64,000 nt of DNA from Alistipes sp. (GCA_020026335.1 JAHHQO010000013.1:7760-71759), one strand, 5' to 3'; counted from the stretch's first letter, positions 8,976 to 18,994 are shown. Notes: a model not told the origin generated them from the letters alone. Program-made: numbers and translations.

Positions 8976-10385
8976 ATGATGTTGAAAAAAGGTATAATGG
9001 CTGCGGCGCTTGCGCTGCTGATGTTGGGAGCGTCGGCTCAGAAACGACAGGTGATGCTCGATAAGGTTGTTGCTGTCGTGGGCGGTTCGTCCATTCTCCA
9101 CTCCCAGGTGCAGGAGTATGCCGACCGCATGGTGCAACAGCGTCGCCAGCAGGGTTATACGTCCGACCGCGACCCCATGAACGAGGCTTTGGAAGCCCTC
9201 ATGACGCAGAAACTGCTCTTCAATCAGGCGCAAATCGACTCCGTGAAAATCAACGACGGTGCCATTTCGTCGGCCGTGGAGGAGAACCTCAAACACATGA
9301 TTGACGAGGCAGGTACCATTCACAACCTCGAGGTGCAGCAGCATATGCCCATCTTCAACCTGCGCGAGATGCTGCGTCAGCATTTCGAGGAGCAGCAGTA
9401 TGCCAGCGAGATGGAGAATACCGTGGTCAGCAAGGTGACCGTTATCCCCGGCGAGGTGGAGCGTTACTACAAGTCGCTCTCGAAGGACAGTATTCCGTTG
9501 GTGGCCGACCAGTTCGTCTATGCACAGATTACCAAGTTCCCCAAGTCGATGAAGGAGGCCAAGCAGCGCACCAAGCAGCGTCTGCTGGATATGCGTGAGC
9601 GTGCCATTACGGGTACGGCCAAGTTCGAGAACCTGGCGCGTATGTACTCGCAGGACCCCGGTACACTGATGCGTGGCGGTGAGATGGACCCCACCACACT
9701 GCGCCAGCTCGACCCTGCATTTGCGGCGGCTCTCGAGAAGCTGAAGCCCGGACAGATTTCCGAGGTGGTGGAGTCGGACTACGGTTTCCACATCATCAAA
9801 CTTTTGGACAAGCACGGCGAGTTGTACCACTTCCGCCACATTCTGTTGCACCCGGTCTACACCCCCGAGGAACTGGGCGAGGCTTCGAACACCCTCGACA
9901 GTCTGGTGAAGATGATTCATGCCGACTCGATTACCTTCGAGCGTGCCGCCCTGTTGCACTCCGATGACAAGACCTCGAAGATGAACGGCGGCGTGGTGTC
10001 GAATACCGACATTCTGAAATACTTTGGCGGCGGTAACACCAAGATGACCGTCACCAAGTTCCTGCGTGAGGACTTCGGTCGTTTCAAGAGTCTGGAGGAC
10101 TACAACGCGCTGATGAAGCTCAAACCCGGAGAGATTTCCAACGCCTTCGTGACCGAGGATATGCTCCGCAACCAGATGGCCAAGGTGGTCAAGCTCATCG
10201 AGATTATCCCCGCACACCGTGCGTCGATGGAGGAGGATTACCTCCGTATAGAGGAGATGGCACTTCAGGACAAGCAGCAGCGCGTCTTCAAGGAGTGGCT
10301 CACCAAAAAAATCGACCAAATGTATATCTACATCGACCCCGAATATCGTGACGGAGAGTTTGAAAATAAACATTGGGTAAAATAA
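8976..10385 (+). CDS. SurA-like periplasmic peptidyl-prolyl cis-trans isomerase
   Basis: 469 aa. Signal peptide MMLKKGIMAAALALLMLGASAQ; a second ATG follows directly at 8979. SurA N-terminal chaperone domain (LDKVVAVVGGSSILHSQVQE and MNEALEALMTQKLLFNQA), then a parvulin-type PpiC domain centred near 180-290 (FENLARMYSQDPGT, GGEMDP, LKPGQISEVVESDYGFHIIKL), then a second, more divergent PpiC-like domain starting YHFRHILLHPVY. This is the usual N-P1-P2 order of SurA, which escorts unfolded outer-membrane proteins. It precedes the OstA-like gene with a 4-nt gap, so they are co-transcribed. Confidence 0.9.
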   Translation: MMLKKGIMAAALALLMLGASAQKRQVMLDKVVAVVGGSSILHSQVQEYADRMVQQRRQQGYTSDRDPMNEALEALMTQKLLFNQAQIDSVKINDGAISSAVEENLKHMIDEAGTIHNLEVQQHMPIFNLREMLRQHFEEQQYASEMENTVVSKVTVIPGEVERYYKSLSKDSIPLVADQFVYAQITKFPKSMKEAKQRTKQRLLDMRERAITGTAKFENLARMYSQDPGTLMRGGEMDPTTLRQLDPAFAAALEKLKPGQISEVVESDYGFHIIKLLDKHGELYHFRHILLHPVYTPEELGEASNTLDSLVKMIHADSITFERAALLHSDDKTSKMNGGVVSNTDILKYFGGGNTKMTVTKFLREDFGRFKSLEDYNALMKLKPGEISNAFVTEDMLRNQMAKVVKLIEIIPAHRASMEEDYLRIEEMALQDKQQRVFKEWLTKKIDQMYIYIDPEYRDGEFENKHWVK

Positions 10386-10389
10386 TATC

Positions 10390-12915
10390 GTGCGTCGTTT
10401 TTTATCAATATTATCCCTTTTGCTGGCCTTGTGCGGTGTGATGTTTGCCCGTGTGGGACGACAGACACCGCCGCCGAGTTCTGCCCGCAGTGGCGGTGCA
10501 CCCGTGGTGTTGAACTACAAGTTCGACCTTTCGGGTCCTGTGGCTCCGGGTGACTCGACCATATTTTTTGTCGGCAACTTCGCCACCCAGCACAACGGTG
10601 CGCTCATCACCTGCGATTCGGCGGTGAGCTATCCCGACAACCGTCTGGAGTTCTTCGGCAATGTGCTCATCAACAAGAACACCACCTACATCTACGGCGA
10701 CCGTGCCGAGTACGACAGTAACACCAGCGAGGCAAAGGTCTTCTCCGAGATTATCAAGGTCGTGGACGGCAATGCCACCCTCTACACCTATTCGTTCGTC
10801 TTCAACACCGAGACCAATGTCGGTGAGTTTGACCACGGCGGTGTACTCATCAAGGAGAACAACCTCATGGAGTCGGTGCGCGGTTACTACTATGCCGACA
10901 CCAAGGAGTTGATTTGTGTCGATGACGTGGAGCTGCGTGACGAGGATTACGAGATGAAGGGCGACTCGGTGGTCTATAACATGGATTCCGACAACGCCTA
11001 TTTCTTCGATCATACCCACATCTGGGACAAGAAGGGCGATTTCATCTATGCCGACCGTGGCGAGTTCCGTCAGGCGGACACGGCGTATGTCATCACCCGC
11101 AACGGTTATCTGCTCACCCCCGAACAGGAGATTTGGAGCGACTCGGTGGATTACTTCCGCCCGCAGGAGCACATCATTCTGAGGGGTAATATCCAGCTCG
11201 ACGACCGCAAATACAAGTTGTTGGCGTTTGGTAATTACGGCGAGTTCTGGAAACAGCGCGGTGACGGTATCCTCACGCGTATGCCTGCCGTGGTGAGCTA
11301 CGACCTCACGCAGGGCGACTCGCTCTTCATGCGTGCCGACACGATGCTGATGAACACCCTGCCGTGGTTGGAGGGAGTCTCGACCAATGATATATTGTTG
11401 AGCGAGGAGTCGCGCAAGGAGAAAGCCGACTCGCTCGAGTCGCTGATACAGGAGATTGAGTCTCACGAGGGGGAGGAGGCGCAGCCGGCTGCGGATTCGC
11501 TCGCCGGTGATGACGATGAGGAGCGCAAGGTGCTGGATGCCGATGCCGAGGGTGAACCCGAATGCACGGCGGACTCCGTGGCGATGGCCGACATCGAGGG
11601 ACAGGACTCTCTGGCGGCACAGCTGCCTGCCATCGACCCGTTGGACACTTTGGTGGGTGATGCCCGCAAGGCTTACCTCAAGGAACTGGGGCGCAAGGCC
11701 AAGGCGGAGAAGAAAGCCGAGGCTGCGCGTCTGAAGAAAGAGAAATTAGACCGTATCGCTGCCGAGCGCAGGGAGAAGCGTGTGGCCCGTCTCAAGGAGA
11801 TGGAGGAGCGCGAGAGTCGCCGTCTGCAACTCTTGAAGAGCAAGGCGGAGAAGCGTCTGCTTGCCCGTCAGGAGCGTGCCCGCCGCAAGGGCAAAACGCT
11901 GAAGGTCGATTCTTCGGAACTGCACCGTATCAATGCCCTTTTGGAGGAGCAGCACAGCAAGAACAACGACTCGCTCTACGAGAAACTCTACGAGGAGTGG
12001 GCGTTGGACAGTGCCACCGTGGTGATGGATTCGTTGCGTATCGCCCACGATTCGGTCTTCCGTCTGATGCGCGGTTTCCGCAACGTGAAGGTCTATCGCA
12101 CCGACTTCCAGAGTGTGTGCGACTCGGCTTCGGTGTCGAACCGCGACTCGGTGATACGTATGTATGTGAAGCCCGTGTTGTGGAACGGCAGCAATCAGGT
12201 GACCTCCGAGCGTATGGAGCTGTTCACCAAGCACAGCCAGCTCGACTATGCCAACTTCATCGGTACGCCCATGATGGCCTCGCAGGTGGACTCCACCCAT
12301 TTCAACCAAATCACGGGTAAGGAGATGACCGCCTACTTCCGCAACAACGAAATCTATCTCAATAAGGTGAACAGCAATGCCCGCACCCTCTACTACAATC
12401 AGGACGGTGAGCCGCCCGTGGTGGTGGGACTCTTTTTCCTGGAGAGTGGCGGCATCAACTTCTACTTCGAGAAGCGACAGGTGACCCGCATGGCGTGGAT
12501 GAACGAAATCAACTTCAACATCTATCCCATCGAAGATGTCCCCGAGACGCAGGAGCGCACCCTTGAGGGATTTGTGTGGGAGCAGCCGCGCCGTCCGTCA
12601 CAGCAGGCGATTTTCGACGGCGAGATACGTCCCTCGGAGCGTAACAGCCACGAGGTGAAGGTTCGTCCCAACTTCCCGATACGCCGCCGTGTCGATTCCC
12701 ACCGTCAGCAGCTGGTGGAGTTGCGCCGCTGGGCAGACCGTATCGATCAGGTAGACCCCGAAACCGTGGAGTGGATGCACTCGCTGGGTTACGAGGTGGG
12801 CAAGCCGCGAGAGGGCTCTGCCATCGACATGATGAAACGCCGTCCCAAGGCGGAGCAGCAGACCGACCTCAAGGCACAGCAGGAGCGCAAGGTGGTCGAG
12901 CCGCTCGAGTTGTAA
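10390..12915 (+). CDS. OstA/LptA-like domain protein (Bacteroidota OstA family)
   Basis: 841 aa with a GTG start at 10390, 4 nt after the surA-like stop; signal peptide RRFLSILSLLLALCGVMFA. Residues about 40-300 are OstA-like repeats (PDNRLEFFGNVLINKNTTYIYGDRAEYDS; DTKELICVDDVELRDEDYEMKGDSVVYN; YADRGEFRQADTAYVITRNG), the beta-jellyroll fold of LptA/LptC/LptD N-terminal domains in lipopolysaccharide transport. A long highly charged coiled-coil region (about 340-520, rich in EKADSLE and KKAEAARLKKEK) is inserted, and OstA-like sequence resumes after it (about 560-700). There is no C-terminal LptD barrel, so this is not LptD itself. The charged insert is unusual and may span or contact peptidoglycan. 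Confidence 0.82.
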   Translation: MRRFLSILSLLLALCGVMFARVGRQTPPPSSARSGGAPVVLNYKFDLSGPVAPGDSTIFFVGNFATQHNGALITCDSAVSYPDNRLEFFGNVLINKNTTYIYGDRAEYDSNTSEAKVFSEIIKVVDGNATLYTYSFVFNTETNVGEFDHGGVLIKENNLMESVRGYYYADTKELICVDDVELRDEDYEMKGDSVVYNMDSDNAYFFDHTHIWDKKGDFIYADRGEFRQADTAYVITRNGYLLTPEQEIWSDSVDYFRPQEHIILRGNIQLDDRKYKLLAFGNYGEFWKQRGDGILTRMPAVVSYDLTQGDSLFMRADTMLMNTLPWLEGVSTNDILLSEESRKEKADSLESLIQEIESHEGEEAQPAADSLAGDDDEERKVLDADAEGEPECTADSVAMADIEGQDSLAAQLPAIDPLDTLVGDARKAYLKELGRKAKAEKKAEAARLKKEKLDRIAAERREKRVARLKEMEERESRRLQLLKSKAEKRLLARQERARRKGKTLKVDSSELHRINALLEEQHSKNNDSLYEKLYEEWALDSATVVMDSLRIAHDSVFRLMRGFRNVKVYRTDFQSVCDSASVSNRDSVIRMYVKPVLWNGSNQVTSERMELFTKHSQLDYANFIGTPMMASQVDSTHFNQITGKEMTAYFRNNEIYLNKVNSNARTLYYNQDGEPPVVVGLFFLESGGINFYFEKRQVTRMAWMNEINFNIYPIEDVPETQERTLEGFVWEQPRRPSQQAIFDGEIRPSERNSHEVKVRPNFPIRRRVDSHRQQLVELRRWADRIDQVDPETVEWMHSLGYEVGKPREGSAIDMMKRRPKAEQQTDLKAQQERKVVEPLEL

Positions 12916-12936
12916 ACCGACTTGCAAAGACAAAAT

Positions 12937-12975
12937 AAAAAAGGATGATTCCCAAGTGGGAGTCATCCTTTTTTT
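12937..12975. terminator. Bidirectional intrinsic terminator
   Basis: Stem AAAGGATGATTCCC / GGGAGTCATCCTTT with a 4-nt loop, A-run on the left and T-run on the right. It can end both the plus-strand OstA unit and the minus-strand transporter unit that converges on it. Confidence 0.85.
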
Positions 12976-13015
12976 ATGGTTTGTGTCGTCCTCCGAAAAG
13001 AGGGCGTCCCCTCCG

Positions 13016-14677
13016 TTACTGGAGGAAGAGCATCAGCATAATCTGAATGATGATGACACGCAGGAACATACACACGGGATAGACCGTAGCGTAGGATACC
13101 GAGGGGTTGTTGCCCTCGATGGTGTCATTCACATAGTTGAGTGCCATGGGGTTGGCCATACCGCCACAGAGAAGACCTGCCACCGAACCGAAATCCAGCT
13201 TGAGTACCTTGAGCGAGAAAAGACCAATCAGAACCACGGGAACGAAGGTCAGAAGGAAGCCCAAGCCCAACCACAGAGCACCTTCGGGACGCATGACGGT
13301 CTCGAAGAAGTGAGCACCCGAATCCAGACCCAGACAGGCCAGATACATCGAAAGACCCAGGGCGCGCAACATGAGGTTGGCACTTTGTGTGGTGTAGGTA
13401 ATCATGTGCATACGGGGGCCGAACGTACCGATGAGAATACCCACGATGATGGGACCGCCGGCCAGACCGAGTTTCACGGGGGTGGAGATGCCGGGAATCG
13501 CCACGGGGATAGAACCCAGCGTAAGACCGAGAATCAGACCGATGAAGACAGCGGCGAGGTTCGGTTCGTTGAGGCTCTTGACGGCATTACCCAAAATCTT
13601 CTCCACATTCTGAATGGCTTTCGCCTCACCCACAACGGTGAGTCGGTCACCCAGTTGCAGACGCAGGTTGGGCGTGGCGAGCAACTGTACACCCGAACGA
13701 TAGACGCGGCTGATGTTGATGCCGTAGCTGTTGCGCAGACGCAGCGAGGAGAGCTTCTTGCCGTTGATTTCGGGTCGGGTGACCAGGATACGCTGCGAGA
13801 TGAGCTGACTGTCGATTTTGTTCCAGTCGATGTCGCTGTTGTTCCAGTCCTTCTGCTCCTGTTCGCCGAAGATGATGCGCAGGGCATCGACCTCCTCGGG
13901 ATTGGTGATGACCAAAATCACATCGTCCTTTTGCAGGGTCTTGTCCGAGGTGGGAATCGAGACGTGACCGTCACGCCAGATGCGCGAGATGACGAAGTGG
14001 TGGTGACTGCCGGCGGCAATCTCGTGGACGCTCTTGCCGAAGATGCCGGGATTGGTGAGGTGGAAGCTGGCGATGAAAATATTGTGGGTGTCGGTCTCCT
14101 CGGTGACAAAATCCGAGGGACGGGTGAAGAGCTTGCGCAGGAAGATGACCGCCAAAATCACGCCCACAACACCCAAGGGATAGGTCAGTGCGCAACCCAG
14201 TGCCGCGCCGTTGGCATCGATGCCAAACTGCTGGAGGGTCTGCTGTGCGGCACCCAGCGCGGGGGTGTTGGTTGTGGCACCGCAGAGGATACCCGCCATG
14301 TCGGAGATACGCACCCCGAACAACAGACTCAGGGCGATGGCCATGCCCGTGCCGACCAGCAACAGCAGAATAGAGGGGGAGAGCAGTCTGAGTCCGTCGG
14401 AGCGCATCGACGAGAAGAAACCGGGGCCGACCTGCAAACCGAGGGCATAGACAAAAATGATGAGTCCGAAATTCTCGGCATAGAGCAGCATGTCGTGGTT
14501 GAGTTTCAACCCCCAGTGTCCTGCCATGATACCTACAAAAAATATGAAGGCAGTGCCCAGTGAGACTCCGAAAAACTTAATTTTGCCGAATCCGATACCG
14601 ATGACCGAAATCAGTGAAATGACGACGACGCTTTTTATCGTAGCGTCAGTGAACAGTGTATCAAACAGTTCAATCAT
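13016..14677 (-). CDS. Putative permease of the AspT/YidE/YbjL family with two RCK_C (TrkA-C) domains
   Basis: 553 aa from ATG 14677 (MIELFDTLFTDATIKSV). A reading open to 14971 would begin far upstream of the promoter and add 98 low-complexity residues, so it is rejected. Architecture is hydrophobic half - two cytosolic TrkA-C-like domains - hydrophobic half. The first half has GIGFGKIKFFGVSLGTAFIFFVG and the AspT-type GLQVGPGFF; the soluble middle has ISRIWRDGHVSIPTSD and LQLGDRLTVVGEAKAIQN; the second half has GLAGGPIIVGILIGTFGPRMHM. This is the duplication pattern of the aspartate:alanine exchanger family. Substrate cannot be told from sequence. It stands alone between two promoters and a convergent terminator. 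Confidence 0.88.
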   Translation of the reverse strand: MIELFDTLFTDATIKSVVVISLISVIGIGFGKIKFFGVSLGTAFIFFVGIMAGHWGLKLNHDMLLYAENFGLIIFVYALGLQVGPGFFSSMRSDGLRLLSPSILLLLVGTGMAIALSLLFGVRISDMAGILCGATTNTPALGAAQQTLQQFGIDANGAALGCALTYPLGVVGVILAVIFLRKLFTRPSDFVTEETDTHNIFIASFHLTNPGIFGKSVHEIAAGSHHHFVISRIWRDGHVSIPTSDKTLQKDDVILVITNPEEVDALRIIFGEQEQKDWNNSDIDWNKIDSQLISQRILVTRPEINGKKLSSLRLRNSYGINISRVYRSGVQLLATPNLRLQLGDRLTVVGEAKAIQNVEKILGNAVKSLNEPNLAAVFIGLILGLTLGSIPVAIPGISTPVKLGLAGGPIIVGILIGTFGPRMHMITYTTQSANLMLRALGLSMYLACLGLDSGAHFFETVMRPEGALWLGLGFLLTFVPVVLIGLFSLKVLKLDFGSVAGLLCGGMANPMALNYVNDTIEGNNPSVSYATVYPVCMFLRVIIIQIMLMLFLQ

Positions 14678-14699
14678 AGTTCCATGTATCAATGAGGTG

Positions 14700-14707
14700 C
14701 AAAGATA
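14700..14707 (-). promoter_or_regulatory. -7 box for the AspT-type transporter
   Basis: Minus strand reads TATCTTTG, 22 bases before ATG 14677. It fixes the start at 14677 rather than further upstream. Confidence 0.6.
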
Positions 14708-14822
14708 GGATGTTTTTTGCGATATCGTGCAATTTGGAGGGTGAAAAACTATTCTATCGGTCTGAGTGGCAGTGGGGGGAGTACGGTTGATAACTTTTTT
14801 TGAATATCCCCTTATATAGGTA

Positions 14823-14853
14823 TTGATAAAAACACGACTGTTGTTTACATTTG
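14823..14853 (+). promoter_or_regulatory. Promoter of the TonB-receptor operon
   Basis: TTG at 14823-14825 and TACATTTG at 14846-14853, separated by 20 bases, the Bacteroidota -33/-7 arrangement. Transcription should begin near 14860, giving a ~60-nt leader before ATG 14922. No cobalamin-riboswitch-like structure fits in that leader. Confidence 0.75.
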
Positions 14854-14921
14854 CGCAACATTCTGTATATGCATACTGTCTTCGACAGATTCTGTCTGCA
14901 AATATTTTAGTATTCGATAAA

Positions 14922-17753
14922 ATGAGGAAACTTTTTTTGCTGTTTCTCTTCATGATGCCGCTGGCGGCCATGGCACAACATTTCGATGTGGCAGGTCGTG
15001 TGATGACTCATGACGGGAAAAAACCGGTCGCGCAAGCCGTTGTCGAAATCCCTGCTGCCGGCCTGTGGGCGGTGGCCGACAATGACGGTAATTTCCACAT
15101 CAAGGACGTTCCCGGCGGTAAGGCCGAATTTGCCGTGTCGTGTCTGGGCTTTGTCTCCACCATTCTGCCCTTCGACATCAACTCTGCACGCGAGGACATC
15201 AATTTCTTCCTCGAGGAGGATAACCTCGCCCTCGAAAGTGTGGTGGTCACGGCCAAAGAGGTACCCAATGCCATGTCTACATCGCGTACCATCGGCGGAA
15301 ATGCCATCAACCACCTTCAGATGGTCAATGCCTCCGACATCTCGTCACTGCTGCCCGGCGGTAAGACCGTGAATCCCGACCTGATGCAGGATAATCTCTT
15401 CTCGCTGCGTGACGGCGGTTCGTCGGCAGGTAATGCCGCATTCGGTACGGCGGTGGAGATTGACGGTGTGCGTCTGTCGTCCAACGCTTCGATGAGCGGC
15501 ATCTCGGGTGTGAGTACACGTAATATCTCCTCGACCAACATCGAGGCTGTGGAGGTGGTCACCGGTATTCCCTCTGCCGAGTATGGCGATTTGGGTTCGG
15601 GTATGATTCGAGTGAAGACCCGCAAAGGTAAAACCCCCTACACACTGGTGATGTCCACCAACCCCCACACCAAGCAGGTGTCGGCCTCGAAAGGTTTCGA
15701 CCTGGGCGGACAAGGCGGTGTGCTGAACTCCAATATCGAATACACACGTGCTACAAAGAACCCCACTTCTCCCTATACCTCTTATTCGCGTACGGGTCTG
15801 TCGCTGAACTATCAGAATACGTTTGTCGATGTGCTGCGCTTCAATGCAGGTGTGTCGGCCAACATCGGCGGCATGGACACCGACGATGACCCCGATGCCA
15901 TGGTCGGTGAGTGGCAGCGCGTGAGGGACAATGCCCTGCGTGCCAACGCTTCGCTCAAGTGGCAGCTCAACAAAAAATGGATTACGGGTATCGATTTCGA
16001 TGCCTCGCTCAGCTACTCGGACAACTACTCGCGCCAGCGTTTCTACCAGTCGTCACCCGACGGACTTCCCGCCGTGCATGCACAGGAGAACGGCTACTTC
16101 ATCGCGCAGATGTTGCCCGCATCGTACTACTACACCACCTCGAACGTGGACTCCAAGCGTCTGGACTATGCCGCCAACCTCAAAGCCACATGGATTCGCA
16201 GCTGGGGCGGTGTGCACAGCAATGCCAAAATCGGTGTGTCGTGGCGTGCCAACGGCAATGTGGGCCGCGGTGAATATTACGACGACCCGGCACTCTCGCC
16301 CGACGGCTACCGTCCGCGTCCCTACACCGACATTCCCTATATGCACAATATCGCCGGATATATCGAGGAGTCGCTCTCGCTGCCACTGGGTAGCACGACC
16401 CTCAAAATCATGGCGGGTCTGCGTGCCGAGAAGACCTGTGTGAAGAACAGCGACTACCGCAAGACTTCGAGTCTCTCGCCGCGTTTCAACGTGAAGTATC
16501 AAATCAGCCCCTCGGTCACCGTGCGTGCCGGCTGGGGTCTTACGGAGAAACTTCCCTCGTTTGCCGTGCTCTATCCGTTGCCCGACTACCGCGATACGCG
16601 TGTCTTCAGCAGCAACTACGCTCCCGGCAAAAATATCTATGTCTATCACACCCAGCCCCACCGTCTGGTCTATAACCCCCAGTTGCGCTGGCAGAAGAAC
16701 CGCAACGCCGAGGTGGGTCTGGAGTTGAAGTTGGGCGGCACTTCGGTGTCGTTGGTCGGTTACTTCAACCGCACGAAGTACCCCTTCCAGCTCAACGAGT
16801 TCTACGACCCCTTCTCCTACAATCTGAGCGGTGTGCCTTCCCACAAGCCCGACGGCTCGGCATTTGTCATGCCCACCAACCCCCTCTTCAAGGTCGATCA
16901 GCAGACGGGCGAGATTTTCGTGCGCGATGCCGACAACATGGGTGAGGGCTGGATTTCCATGGAGACCAAATCGAAGGTCAGCACCTTCGTGAGAAATACC
17001 CGTCAGACCAACTCCTCGCCTGTCGACCGTATGGGTTTGGAGTTCGTGGTGGACTTCCCGCAGATTAACCCCCTGCGCACACAGCTGCGTATCGATGGTG
17101 CCTACGGCTATACCAAGTATGTCAATACCGACGAGTCGATGTACTATCCCTCGCGCTCGACGGCTCAGGGCTTCTACCCCTACGTAGGTATCTATGTCAA
17201 TAACGGCGGTCGCTCGTCGGTGACCTACAACGGTCGCAAGACCCACGCCCTCGATGTCAATCTCACATCGACCACCCACATTCCCTCGATTCGTATGGTC
17301 GTGACCCTGCGTCTGGAGGCGGCTCTGGTGCGCCGTGTGCAGAACCTCTCGGAGTATATGGGCAAGGAGTACGCCTTCAACACCGACAAGGACGGCAACC
17401 CCGTGGGTGGCAGTGTCTATGACGGTAACCACTACACCTCCATCTGGCCGGTGGCTTACCTCGACCTCGAGGGCAAGCGTCACCCCTTCACCGAGGCTGA
17501 CCGTCAGAAGACCGAATTCCAGGCACTGCAAATCACATCGAGCAACGCCTACTCCTTCAACCGTGACGGTTACGACCCCTATTTCTCGGCCAACCTGAGC
17601 ATCACCAAGGAGATTGGCGACCACGTGTCGGTATCGTTGTATGCCAACAACTTCACCAACTCCCGCCCCTTCGTGGCTTCCTACGCCACGGGTGTCAAGG
17701 CGGTGTTTACCCCCGATTTCTACTACGGTCTGACCGTGAGAGTAAAATTCTAA
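14922..17753 (+). CDS. TonB-dependent outer-membrane receptor
   Basis: 943 aa from ATG 14922 (MRKLFLLFLFMMPLAAMAQ signal peptide); an in-frame start at 14823 lies inside the promoter. A CarboxypepD_reg-like Ig domain follows (about 25-110: FDVAGRVMTHDGKKPVAQAVVEI...AEFAVSCLGF), then the plug domain (about 120-240: ALESVVVTAKEVPN, FSLRDGGSSAGN, IEAVEVVTGIPSAEYGDLGSGMIRVKTRKG) and a 22-strand-type barrel ending in an aromatic strand (YYGLTVRVKF). The plug lacks the SusC-type features and no SusD gene is nearby, so glycan import is not indicated. It heads an operon with DUF4876 and DUF6850-like genes. Substrate unknown; metal or a metal complex is a hypothesis from the neighbouring membrane ferredoxin. 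Confidence 0.93.
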   Translation: MRKLFLLFLFMMPLAAMAQHFDVAGRVMTHDGKKPVAQAVVEIPAAGLWAVADNDGNFHIKDVPGGKAEFAVSCLGFVSTILPFDINSAREDINFFLEEDNLALESVVVTAKEVPNAMSTSRTIGGNAINHLQMVNASDISSLLPGGKTVNPDLMQDNLFSLRDGGSSAGNAAFGTAVEIDGVRLSSNASMSGISGVSTRNISSTNIEAVEVVTGIPSAEYGDLGSGMIRVKTRKGKTPYTLVMSTNPHTKQVSASKGFDLGGQGGVLNSNIEYTRATKNPTSPYTSYSRTGLSLNYQNTFVDVLRFNAGVSANIGGMDTDDDPDAMVGEWQRVRDNALRANASLKWQLNKKWITGIDFDASLSYSDNYSRQRFYQSSPDGLPAVHAQENGYFIAQMLPASYYYTTSNVDSKRLDYAANLKATWIRSWGGVHSNAKIGVSWRANGNVGRGEYYDDPALSPDGYRPRPYTDIPYMHNIAGYIEESLSLPLGSTTLKIMAGLRAEKTCVKNSDYRKTSSLSPRFNVKYQISPSVTVRAGWGLTEKLPSFAVLYPLPDYRDTRVFSSNYAPGKNIYVYHTQPHRLVYNPQLRWQKNRNAEVGLELKLGGTSVSLVGYFNRTKYPFQLNEFYDPFSYNLSGVPSHKPDGSAFVMPTNPLFKVDQQTGEIFVRDADNMGEGWISMETKSKVSTFVRNTRQTNSSPVDRMGLEFVVDFPQINPLRTQLRIDGAYGYTKYVNTDESMYYPSRSTAQGFYPYVGIYVNNGGRSSVTYNGRKTHALDVNLTSTTHIPSIRMVVTLRLEAALVRRVQNLSEYMGKEYAFNTDKDGNPVGGSVYDGNHYTSIWPVAYLDLEGKRHPFTEADRQKTEFQALQITSSNAYSFNRDGYDPYFSANLSITKEIGDHVSVSLYANNFTNSRPFVASYATGVKAVFTPDFYYGLTVRVKF

Positions 17754-17760
17754 AGCAACG

Positions 17761-18990
17761 ATGAAAAAAATACTTTTATATCTGCCCCTGCTGCTTTTGG
17801 CGGCATGCACCTCGATGGACGAAAATCCCTATGGCGACACGTTGCGCCATCTGACGGTGCAGGTGGTCTATCCCGAGGGTCACGGCGAGCACCTGCGTGA
17901 GGGTGTCTCCGTCAAACTCGAGGACCGCAATAGTTCGAACCGCTACACATCGCTTACCGATGGGGAAGGATGTGCCGAATTTATCGTCACATCGGGTCAC
18001 TACAATGTGATGGTCACCGACAAACCCGACAAGATGTCGGTCTTCCAGGGTCGTATCGAACAGCTCGATTTGGTGAGCAACGACCGCGAGGTGAGTGTTG
18101 CGCTCCACTACTCGAAGCCCGGAAGCATCGTCATCAAGGAGGTCTACACGGGTGGTTGCGCACAGGACGCCCCCTCGACAGGTACCTATACCTATGATAA
18201 ATATATCATCCTCCACAACAACAGCGACGAGACCCTCTACCTCGACGGTCTGTGTCTCTCGATGGTGGCTCCCTACAACTCCAAGGTGCAGAACAACCCC
18301 TGGACGAGTGTCGATGAGGAGGGTAATGTCGTCTTCCGCGACTATGCCGCCGTCCCCGACTGTATCTGGCAGTTCGGCGGTTCGGGCACGGAGCATCCGC
18401 TCTCGCCGGGTGAGGACGCCGTTGTGGCGATGAACGGTGCCGTGGACCACACGAAGACCTACTCCAATTCGGTGAACCTCAATCAGGAGGGATTCTATGT
18501 GTTGTATGACCAGGTCTATTATCCCGACCCGCGTTCGCACCCCGTGCCGGGTGACCGCATCGAGGAGAAGAACCACCTCAAGGTGTTGAAGAAGACGGGT
18601 CGTGCGGGTACGAATGTCTATGTCATCTCGAACTACTCGCCTGCGGTGATTATCTTCCGTTTCCCCGAGGGCTTCGATTCGGCGGCTTATCTCAATGATG
18701 ACAAGCAGTCGGCAGTGCAGAACGGTTCGATTATCTATTCGAAGGTCAATTGGGAGTGGATTGTCGATGCCGTTGAGGTGTCGGACAACACCGGTGCCAA
18801 CAACTTCAAGCGTCTGAGAACCGACATCGACTCGGGTTCGTGCGGCTTCTCCGGCACATCGAAGGGTCACACCATTCACCGCCGTGTCGATGAGGAGGCC
18901 TCGCAGAGTGCCGGTTACGAGGTGATGGTCGATACCAACAACTCGACTGACGATTTCTATGAACGTGAACAACAGTCATTGCACAAATAG
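17761..18990 (+). CDS. DUF4876 family lipoprotein
   Basis: 409 aa, 7 nt after the receptor stop. Lipoprotein signal peptide with lipobox LLLLAACTSMDE. N-terminal Ig/carboxypeptidase-regulatory-like domain (HLTVQVVYPEGHGEHLREGVSVKL ... TSLTDGEGCAEFIV), then a larger domain with GSIVIKEVYTGG and DKYIILHNNSDETLYLDGLCLS, which resembles a lamin-tail/DUF4876 beta sandwich. DUF4876 proteins are commonly encoded next to TonB receptors of this type; no function is established. It may act as the surface-exposed partner (a lid or ligand-binding lipoprotein) of the receptor. The next gene starts 4 bases after this stop. Confidence 0.8.
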   Translation: MKKILLYLPLLLLAACTSMDENPYGDTLRHLTVQVVYPEGHGEHLREGVSVKLEDRNSSNRYTSLTDGEGCAEFIVTSGHYNVMVTDKPDKMSVFQGRIEQLDLVSNDREVSVALHYSKPGSIVIKEVYTGGCAQDAPSTGTYTYDKYIILHNNSDETLYLDGLCLSMVAPYNSKVQNNPWTSVDEEGNVVFRDYAAVPDCIWQFGGSGTEHPLSPGEDAVVAMNGAVDHTKTYSNSVNLNQEGFYVLYDQVYYPDPRSHPVPGDRIEEKNHLKVLKKTGRAGTNVYVISNYSPAVIIFRFPEGFDSAAYLNDDKQSAVQNGSIIYSKVNWEWIVDAVEVSDNTGANNFKRLRTDIDSGSCGFSGTSKGHTIHRRVDEEASQSAGYEVMVDTNNSTDDFYEREQQSLHK

Positions 18991-18994
18991 CCTT

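Noticed and set aside
14854..14921. Cobalamin riboswitch ahead of the TonB receptor
   Set aside because: Leader is only about 60 nt and lacks the B12-box elements.
14678..14971. N-terminal extension of the AspT-type transporter
   Set aside because: The -7 box at 14700-14707 lies within it, and the sequence is not protein-like; ATG 14677 is used instead.
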